A stretch of DNA of 64,000 nucleotides from MGBC124762 sp048201935 (lineage in GTDB: Bacteria > Bacillota > Clostridia > Oscillospirales > Oscillospiraceae): the NCBI GenBank assembly GCA_048201935.1, contig DBFBGR010000011.1, forward strand, positions 186,001 through 250,000, given 5' to 3'. The notes beneath the pieces were generated by a model, which had not been told where the DNA came from, did not search any database, and saw only the letters and a list, made by a program, of their open reading frames with translations. Of the stretch, positions 58,589 to 64,000 are shown piece by piece; position 1 is the stretch's first letter, and the number at the start of each line of letters is the position of its first letter. A program made the translations under genes and the position numbers.

Positions 58589-59962
58589 TTACAGGGTGAT
58601 CCACCCCAGCACGTTGGCGATGGAGCTGACCAGGATGAGCACCAGGCACACAGGGGCCAGGTACTTCATGCAAAGGCGGTACAGCCGCTTGCGGCGAAAG
58701 CGCGAGGAGAGCTCCACCTCGGCCTCCAGCTTGGAAAAGCCCACCACCCGGACCACCAAAAAGCATGTGGCCAGCGCGCCCAGGGGCAGCATGATGGAGT
58801 TGGTGATGAAGTCAAAAAAGTCCAAAAACTGCATGCCCAGCAGTTTGAACTCTCCCCATACGCCGTAGCCCAGCGCGGAGCAGGAGCCCAGCGCCAGGGT
58901 CACCACGCCCATCAACAAGCAGGCCTTGGGGCGGCTCAGATGGAGTTCGTCCTCCCAGGTGGAGACGCTGGTCTCCATCAGGGAGATGGCGCTTGTCAGG
59001 GCGGCGAAGAGGAACATGAGGAAGAAGGCCACGCCCACCACGGGGCCAATGCCCATGCTGGCGAAGATCTTGGGCAGGGTGATGAAGGTGAGGGAGGGCC
59101 CGGCCTGGAGGGCGTCCACATTTCCGCCGGAGAAGGAGAAGACGGCGGGAATGATCATCAGCCCCGCCAGCAGCGCCACGCCGGTGTCGAACAGCTCCAC
59201 CTGGGCGGTGCTCTTTTCGATGTCCACGTCCTTGTCGATGTAGGAGCCGTAGGTGTAGAGGATGCCCATGGCGATGGACAAGGAGTAGAACATCTGCCCC
59301 ATGGCGGCGATGACCGTCATAAAGGAGAAGTCTTCCCAGTGGGGGATGAGGAAGTATTTGACCCCCTCCCAGGCCCCGGGCTGGAGGACGCAGTAGACCG
59401 TCACCGCCACCGCCAGCAAAATGAGCACGGGCATCATCACCTTGCTCACCCGCTCCACGCCGCTTTTGACCCCGGCCAGAATGACCAGAAAGACCATGGC
59501 GGTGAAGAGGATGAACCAGAACTCCACGCCGCCCGAGGCGGTGATGAAGCCGTCAAAGAAGCCGTCCCCGGCCAGGGCCTGGGCGCTGCCCCGGAGGTAC
59601 TCAAAGAGGTACTTGAGCACCCAGCCGCCGATGACGCAGTAGTAGGGCACGATGAGCATGGGAGCCAGGGCGTTGACCCAGCCGCCGAAGTGGAAGGGCA
59701 GGGCCTTGCCAAAGGCGTGGAAGGCCCCAACGGGGCTTTTCTTGGTCATGCGGCCCAGAGCGGTCTCGGATACGATGAGGGCGTAGCCGAAGGTGAGCAT
59801 CAAGACCAGATAGGTCAGCAGAAACATGCCGCCGCCGTACTTGGCAGCCAGGTAGGGAAAGCGCCAAATGTTGCCCAGCCCCACCGCCGAGCCCGCCACC
59901 GCCAGCACATAGCCTACCCGGCCGGAAAAGCTGCTGCGGGGGCCTAGGGGCGTCTTCTTCAT
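58589..59962 (-). CDS. Sodium-dependent transporter, NSS/SNF family
   Basis: The 457-aa protein has about 11-12 membrane helices. Landmarks are GSAVGLGNIWRFPYLAAKYGGGMFLL (helix 1, Na+ and substrate site) and LAALTSAISLMET in the C-terminal half. Bacterial members take up amino acids such as Trp, Tyr or Leu with Na+. The ATG at 59962 is 8 nt after GGAGG; the frame runs on to 59977 but that start lacks a site. Confidence 0.92.
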   Translation of the reverse strand: MKKTPLGPRSSFSGRVGYVLAVAGSAVGLGNIWRFPYLAAKYGGGMFLLTYLVLMLTFGYALIVSETALGRMTKKSPVGAFHAFGKALPFHFGGWVNALAPMLIVPYYCVIGGWVLKYLFEYLRGSAQALAGDGFFDGFITASGGVEFWFILFTAMVFLVILAGVKSGVERVSKVMMPVLILLAVAVTVYCVLQPGAWEGVKYFLIPHWEDFSFMTVIAAMGQMFYSLSIAMGILYTYGSYIDKDVDIEKSTAQVELFDTGVALLAGLMIIPAVFSFSGGNVDALQAGPSLTFITLPKIFASMGIGPVVGVAFFLMFLFAALTSAISLMETSVSTWEDELHLSRPKACLLMGVVTLALGSCSALGYGVWGEFKLLGMQFLDFFDFITNSIMLPLGALATCFLVVRVVGFSKLEAEVELSSRFRRKRLYRLCMKYLAPVCLVLILVSSIANVLGWITL

Positions 59963-59990
59963 TCCAAGCTCCTCCATTCTCTCTTTGGTG

Positions 59991-60031
59991 TAAAAAAGCG
60001 GCGCGGTATGCTTGCAGCATATCGCGCCGCT
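59991..60031 (-). terminator. Terminator between serA and the Na+-dependent transporter gene
   Basis: Minus-strand stem AGCGGCGCG / CGCGCCGCT, extended by ATATGCT / AGCATAC-type pairs, then TTTTTT. It is strong, yet no promoter is visible in the 29 nt before the transporter gene. Confidence 0.88.
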
Positions 60032-60046
60032 GGCTCTCGCCGCTTT

Positions 60047-61219
60047 TCAGCGCTCCAGCAGACGAATGCGCTGAACGCCGGGGACGGTGCGCAGGTGGTC
60101 CACCACCGCCGGGGCGGGCACGCCGTTCACGTCCACCAGGGTGTAGGCGTAGTCGCCCTTGGACTTGTTGGTCATGTTCTCCACGTTCATGCCCTCGGCG
60201 CTGAGGGCCGAGGTAACGCCGGCCAGCACGCCGGGGCTGTTGCGGTGGTGGATGCAAAGCCGTGCGGTGCCCGTCCAGGGCATGGTGCAGGCGGGGAGGT
60301 TTACCGCGTTGACAATGTTGCCGTTTTCCAGGTAGTCCCGGAGCTGCCGGGCGGCCATCACCGCGCAGTTGTCCTCGCTCTCGGGGGTGGAGGCCCCCAG
60401 GTGGGGCAGGGCGGCCACATGGGGCGCGGCCACCAGCTTGTTGTTGGGGAAGTCGGTGGCGTAGGCGGCCACCTTGCCGCTCTCCAGGGCGGCGATGAGG
60501 TCGTCGTCCTTTACCAGGGTGCCCCGGGCCAGGTTGATGATGCGCACGCCGTCCTTCATTTTTTCAATGGCGGCGGCGTTGATCATGCCCTTGGTGGTAT
60601 CCACGGCGGGGACGTGGAGGGTGATGTAGTCGCAGTTTTGGTAGAGCACGTCGATGTCCTTGACCACGTGGACGTGCCGGTCCAGCCGCAAAGCCGCGTC
60701 CACCGACAGATAGGGGTCGTAGCCATACACGTCCATGCCCATATTGAGGCCGATGTTGGCCACCAGCGCGCCGATAGCCCCCAGGCCAACCACGCCCAGG
60801 GTCTTGCGGTAGAGCTCGGGTCCGGCGAAGGCGGACTTGCCCTTCTCCACCACGTCGGCCACCTCCACGCCGGCGGTGTTGGCCTGGTCCTTTACCCACG
60901 CCGCACCGCCCAGCACGTCCCGGGAGGTGAGCAGCAGCGCGCACAGCACCAGCTCCTTGACGGCGTTGGCGTTGGCGCCGGGGGTATTGAAGACCACGAT
61001 GCCCGCCTCGGAGCAGCGGTCGATGGGGATGTTGTTGGTGCCCGCGCCCGCCCGGGCGATGGCCAGCAGGCTCTCGGGCAGCTCGCCCTCGTGCATGTCG
61101 GCGGAGCGGACCAGGATGCCGGTGGGATCGGCGCAGTCACCGCTGACGGCGTACTTGCCGGGGTCCAGCTCGTCCAGGCCGATCTTGGCGATCTTGTTCA
61201 GGGTCTTGATCTGATACAT
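60047..61219 (-). CDS. serA: D-3-phosphoglycerate dehydrogenase
   Basis: First step of serine synthesis: 3-phosphoglycerate + NAD+ to 3-phosphohydroxypyruvate. The 390-aa enzyme has GAGTNNIPID, the NAD loop GLGAIGALVANIG, catalytic Arg in NLARGTLV, Glu region and His in LPHLGASTPES, and a C-terminal ACT domain (HHRNSPGVLAGVTSALS) for serine feedback. The ATG at 61219 (MYQIKTLNKI) is chosen over a TTG at 61228. It lies 5 nt after serC. Confidence 0.95.
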   Translation of the reverse strand: MYQIKTLNKIAKIGLDELDPGKYAVSGDCADPTGILVRSADMHEGELPESLLAIARAGAGTNNIPIDRCSEAGIVVFNTPGANANAVKELVLCALLLTSRDVLGGAAWVKDQANTAGVEVADVVEKGKSAFAGPELYRKTLGVVGLGAIGALVANIGLNMGMDVYGYDPYLSVDAALRLDRHVHVVKDIDVLYQNCDYITLHVPAVDTTKGMINAAAIEKMKDGVRIINLARGTLVKDDDLIAALESGKVAAYATDFPNNKLVAAPHVAALPHLGASTPESEDNCAVMAARQLRDYLENGNIVNAVNLPACTMPWTGTARLCIHHRNSPGVLAGVTSALSAEGMNVENMTNKSKGDYAYTLVDVNGVPAPAVVDHLRTVPGVQRIRLLER

Positions 61220-61224
61220 ATCTC

Positions 61225-62307
61225 TCAATTCTCCTTATCGAACTTCTTGATAAAGTCGCACAGGGCCTCCACGCCCTCCACGGGCATGGCGTTGTAGATG
61301 GAGGCCCGCATACCGCCCACGGCCCGGTGGCCCTTGAGGTTGGTAAAGCCCGCGGCCACGCTCTCGGCCACAAATTTAGCGTCCAGGTCGTCGCTGCCGG
61401 TGCGGAAGGTGACGTTCATATCCGAGCGCGAGCCTGGCTCCACGGCGCAGGTGAAGAGCTTGGAGGAGTCGATCACGTCGTAGAGCATCTGGGCCTTGGC
61501 GTGCTTGATCTTCTCCATCCCGGCCACGCCGCCCTGCTCGTCCAGCCAGTCCAGCACCAGACCCAGCATATAGATGCACCAGCACGGGGGGGTGTTGTAC
61601 ATGGAGTCCTTGTCGATCATGGTCTTGTAGTTCATCATCAGCGGGGTGTACGGGAGTTCGTGGCCCGCCAGGTCTTCCTTGATGATGACCACCGTCAATC
61701 CCGCGGGGGCCATGTTCTTCTGGGCCCCGGCGAAGATGATACCGTACTTGGACACGTCCACCTGCCGCGAGAGGATGTCCGAGGACATATCGCACACGAT
61801 GGGCACGTTGCCGGTGTCGGGGATATAGGACCACTCGGTGCCGTAGATGGTGTTGTTGGCGCAGTAGTAGAAGTAGCTGGCCTCAGGGTCCAGCGAGAGC
61901 TGGTCCTGGGTGGGGATGTAGGTGTGGTTCTTATCCTCGCTGGAGGCGGCCAGGTGGATCTCGCCGTACTTCTTGGCCTCCTTGTAGGCCACGTTGGAGA
62001 AGTTGCCGGTGACGGCGTAGTCGGCCTTGCCGGTCTTGCCGATGAGGTTCAGCGGCACCATGGAGAACTGCCCCGACGCGCCGGTCTGCAAGAAGAGGAC
62101 CTTGTAGCCCTCGGGGACGTTCATCAGGCGGCGGAACTTGGCCTGGGTGTCGTCAAAGATCTTCTGGAAGACCTTGGAGCGGTGGGACATCTCCATGACG
62201 CTCATGCCCGAACCCTCAAAGTTGGTGATCTCGCGCCCGGCCCGCTCCAGCGCCTCTAAGGGCAGCATGGACGGACCCGCGGAAAAGTTGTAAACGCGAC
62301 CTGCCAT
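61225..62307 (-). CDS. serC: Phosphoserine aminotransferase
   Basis: Converts 3-phosphohydroxypyruvate and glutamate to phosphoserine. The 360-aa PLP enzyme starts VYNFSAGPSMLPLEAL and has the PLP lysine in FAGAQKNMAPAGL, plus HRSKVFQKI and GGMRASIYNAMP. AAGGAGG precedes the ATG at 62307; the extension to 62361 lacks a site. First gene of serC-serA; serB is not visible. Confidence 0.96.
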   Translation of the reverse strand: MAGRVYNFSAGPSMLPLEALERAGREITNFEGSGMSVMEMSHRSKVFQKIFDDTQAKFRRLMNVPEGYKVLFLQTGASGQFSMVPLNLIGKTGKADYAVTGNFSNVAYKEAKKYGEIHLAASSEDKNHTYIPTQDQLSLDPEASYFYYCANNTIYGTEWSYIPDTGNVPIVCDMSSDILSRQVDVSKYGIIFAGAQKNMAPAGLTVVIIKEDLAGHELPYTPLMMNYKTMIDKDSMYNTPPCWCIYMLGLVLDWLDEQGGVAGMEKIKHAKAQMLYDVIDSSKLFTCAVEPGSRSDMNVTFRTGSDDLDAKFVAESVAAGFTNLKGHRAVGGMRASIYNAMPVEGVEALCDFIKKFDKEN

Positions 62308-62363
62308 AACATGGGCCTCCTTACCCGATTTGGGGGAAATTTTCCCCAAAGAAATTCCCATCT

Positions 62364-62392
62364 ATTATAGTCCCGGCGCTCCCAACTGTCAA
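62364..62392 (-). promoter_or_regulatory. Consensus promoter of serCA
   Basis: On the minus strand a perfect TTGACA (62387-62392), 17-nt spacer, TATAAT (62364-62369). The leader has a TTTGGGG / CCCCAAA-type hairpin. Confidence 0.88.
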
Positions 62393-62426
62393 GTTGCCCG
62401 TCAAATTGTCTGGCCTTTGACAAAAT

Positions 62427-62481
62427 TTCGACAAATTTCCGCAAAATTAGTCTATACTAATCAATACTTTTTATGTATAAT
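62427..62481 (+). promoter_or_regulatory. Upstream region of the nuoE-like gene
   Basis: A dyad ATTAGT N4 ACTAAT (62446-62461), a TATACT (62453-62458) and a TATAAT (62476-62481) are present, but no good -35 matches the second. A 0A-box-like TGTCGAA occurs on the minus strand at 62427-62433. Exact promoter not resolved. Confidence 0.4.
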
Positions 62482-62536
62482 AGTAGACGATTGAGCTTAG
62501 GGGCCGGCAGGCCCCAGAAAGACAGGAGGAAAGACT

Positions 62537-63031
62537 ATGCCAAACTGCAAAACGGTGATCGCCTACCACGGCACGCCCCAGCAAGAGGACGAGCTGAAGA
62601 AGGTCATCGAAGCGCACAAGGGCCAGGCCGGGGCCACCATGCCGGTGCTCCAGGCGGCCCAGGAGATCTTCGGCTATCTTCCCGAGGAGGTCCAGATCAT
62701 GATCGCCGAGGGGCTGGACGTGCCCCTCTCCGAGGTCTACGGCGTGGCTTCGTTCTACGCCCAGTTCTCCATGAACCCCAAGGGCAAGTACCAGATCAGC
62801 CTGTGCCTGGGCACGGCGTGCTACGTCAAGGGCGCGGGGGACATTCTGGAGGAGATCGAGAAGAAGCTGGGCATCAAGGCCGGCGGCATCACCCTGGACG
62901 GGCGGTTCTCTCTGGACGCCTGCCGGTGCATCGGCGCGTGCGGCCTGGCCCCGGTCATGATGATCAACGACCAGGTGTACGGCCGCCTGACCCCCGACCA
63001 GATCGGCCCCATCCTGGCCAAATATCAATAA
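62537..63031 (+). CDS. NuoE/HydC-like thioredoxin-fold 2Fe-2S subunit
   Basis: The 164-aa protein has four cluster cysteines (C90, C95, C131, C135) in SLCLGTACY and CRCIGACGLAP, as in NuoE and the HydC/HndA subunits of electron-bifurcating hydrogenases. It passes electrons between NADH and a partner flavoprotein. AGGAGG is upstream of the ATG; a NuoF-like gene follows by 18 nt. Confidence 0.92.
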   Translation: MPNCKTVIAYHGTPQQEDELKKVIEAHKGQAGATMPVLQAAQEIFGYLPEEVQIMIAEGLDVPLSEVYGVASFYAQFSMNPKGKYQISLCLGTACYVKGAGDILEEIEKKLGIKAGGITLDGRFSLDACRCIGACGLAPVMMINDQVYGRLTPDQIGPILAKYQ

Positions 63032-63049
63032 AAAGGAGGGCGAAACGAG

Positions 63050-64000
63050 ATGAAAACGATTTCCGAGCTTACCGCTCTGCGTGAAGAGATGCAGGGCCGC
63101 CTGGCCCTCCGCCACACCTCTGATTTCCCCATCGAGGCCACCAACACCGAGGAGTACCAGCGCCACATCCTGGTCTGCGCCGGCACCGGCTGCACCTCCT
63201 CCAACTCCCCGGCCATCATCGAGGCCCTCAACAAGGAGCTGAAGGCCAAGGGCCTGGACAAGGCCGCCAAGGTGGTCCACACCGGCTGCTTCGGGTTGTG
63301 CGCCCTGGGCCCCATCATGGTCATCTACCCCGAGGGCGCGTTCTATTCCCACGTCACCGTGGACGACGTGCCTGAGATCGTGGAGAGCCACATCGGCAAG
63401 GGCCAGCTGGTGGAGCGGCTTTTGCACAAGGAGGACGGCAACACCGTCCACACCCTGCCTGAGAGCCGGTTCTACAAGAACCAGATGCGCATCGGCCTGC
63501 GCCACTGCGGCGTGATCAACCCCGACGACATCAACGAATACATCGGCGTGGGCGGCTACACCGCCCTGACCCGTATCCTCACCGAAAAGCAGGACCCCCA
63601 GGCCATCATCGACGCGGTGAAAAATTCCGGGCTCCGGGGCCGGGGCGGCGCGGGCTTCTCCACGGGCATGAAGTGGCAGTTCACCGCCGACGCCCAGAGC
63701 GAGGACGGCGTGAAGTACGTGGCCTGTAACGCCGACGAGGGCGACCCTGGCGCGTTTATGGACCGCTCGGTGCTGGAGGGCGACCCCCACAGCGTGCTGG
63801 AGGCCATGACCATCGCCGGCTACGCCGTGGGCGCGCACCAGGGCTACATCTACATCCGGGCCGAGTACCCCATCGCCGTGGACCGGCTGAACACCGCCAT
63901 CGGCCAGTCCCGGGAGCTTGGCTTCCTGGGCAAGGACATCTTTGGCTCGGGCTTTGACTTCGACATCGAGCTTCGCCTGGGCGCGGGCGCTTTCGTCTGC
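63050..64000 (+). CDS. NuoF/HydB-like NADH-binding subunit, partial (right window edge)
   Basis: 317 codons are visible before the window ends. The first about 115 residues are an added thioredoxin-like 2Fe-2S domain (CAGTGCTSS ... TGCFGLCALGP), then the NuoF core: GLRGRGGAGFSTGMKW for FMN and NADH, CNADEGDPGAFMDR, and GYIYIRAEYP. This fused plan is that of HydB/HndC in bifurcating [FeFe] hydrogenases or related NAD-linked formate dehydrogenases rather than plain Complex I. AAGGAGG precedes the ATG at 63050. Confidence 0.92.
   Translation, partial: MKTISELTALREEMQGRLALRHTSDFPIEATNTEEYQRHILVCAGTGCTSSNSPAIIEALNKELKAKGLDKAAKVVHTGCFGLCALGPIMVIYPEGAFYSHVTVDDVPEIVESHIGKGQLVERLLHKEDGNTVHTLPESRFYKNQMRIGLRHCGVINPDDINEYIGVGGYTALTRILTEKQDPQAIIDAVKNSGLRGRGGAGFSTGMKWQFTADAQSEDGVKYVACNADEGDPGAFMDRSVLEGDPHSVLEAMTIAGYAVGAHQGYIYIRAEYPIAVDRLNTAIGQSRELGFLGKDIFGSGFDFDIELRLGAGAFVC

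Noticed and set aside
62427..62433. 0A box between serC and the nuoE-like gene
   Set aside because: A single 7-mer is expected several times by chance in 64 kb on two strands and no other evidence ties these genes to Spo0A.

Overview
The window is GC-rich chromosomal DNA of an endospore-forming, anaerobic clostridial Firmicute, most like the Oscillospiraceae (the Flavonifractor / Lawsonibacter / Oscillibacter kind; genus not provable from sequence alone). Support comes from spo0A and spoVT (the latter with a sigma-G-type promoter), zinc-type S14 and L36, an NfnAB-type bifurcating transhydrogenase, a butanol-type alcohol dehydrogenase, HydC/NuoE-HydB/NuoF subunits, SLH surface proteins and strong AGGAGG ribosome binding sites. 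I see no rRNA, tRNA, CRISPR array, insertion sequence or prophage.

Layout. 1-109: 5' end of mnmG (-). 110-3332: a very highly expressed-looking SLH surface protein. 3334-5437: an alanine-racemase homologue without the PLP lysine, overlapping dtd, then a small secreted protein. 5500-10990: a six-gene minus-strand operon (GlmU-like nucleotidyltransferase, NYN/OST-HTH protein, metallo-beta-lactamase-fold hydrolase, HemZ, uridine-kinase-like protein, Mrp ATPase). 11008-11919: YihY/BrkB membrane protein. 11925-28294: the S10-spc-alpha ribosomal supercluster (rpsJ to rplQ with secY, adk, map, infA, rpmJ, rpsD, rpoA), with structured leaders before rpsJ, rplC and rpsH and unusual tails on L3, S3 and L5. 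28320-30110: spoVT and spo0A. 30101-30608: a divergent Xre repressor / 52-aa ORF module with a palindromic operator. 30673-32739: recG. 32782-41165: a 2194-aa dockerin/Ig-like/SLH surface protein and a secreted subtilase. 41169-43175: cca and a YgjP-type metallopeptidase (-). 43192-46182: two esterases and an ATP-grasp enzyme. 46192-50419: small membrane protein/TetR operon and a polar amino-acid ABC importer (-). 50443-52230: HPr-like protein, then a CaCA cation antiporter under a yybP-ykoY (Mn2+) riboswitch (-). 52247-56153: lipoprotein, SDR oxidoreductase, NfnB and NfnA (-). 56173-58537: iron alcohol dehydrogenase and LysR regulator (-). 58589-62392: Na+-dependent transporter, serA, serC (-). 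62446-64000: nuoE-like and nuoF-like genes, the second running off the window.

The most unusual signal is a pair of about 140-nt elements (28930-29066 and 44776-44919), each starting at the stop codon of the upstream gene and in the same orientation as it. They differ in sequence but preserve the same nested helices through compensatory base changes, which points to a conserved structured RNA in 3' untranslated or intercistronic regions. Other points worth following are the racemase homologue lacking its catalytic lysine next to dtd, a 90-residue Lys/Ala/Glu-rich extension on ribosomal protein L5, an Arg/Gly/Asp-rich tail on S3, a Spo0A receiver missing one of its two metal-binding acids, and the Xre/52-aa module.

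Functionally the window combines translation and secretion housekeeping, sporulation control, cell-surface assembly, NAD(P)H/ferredoxin redox balancing (Nfn, Fe-ADH, NuoEF-like subunits) and serine biosynthesis. Many very long minus-strand open frames opposite GC-rich genes are artefacts of C-ending codons and were left out.
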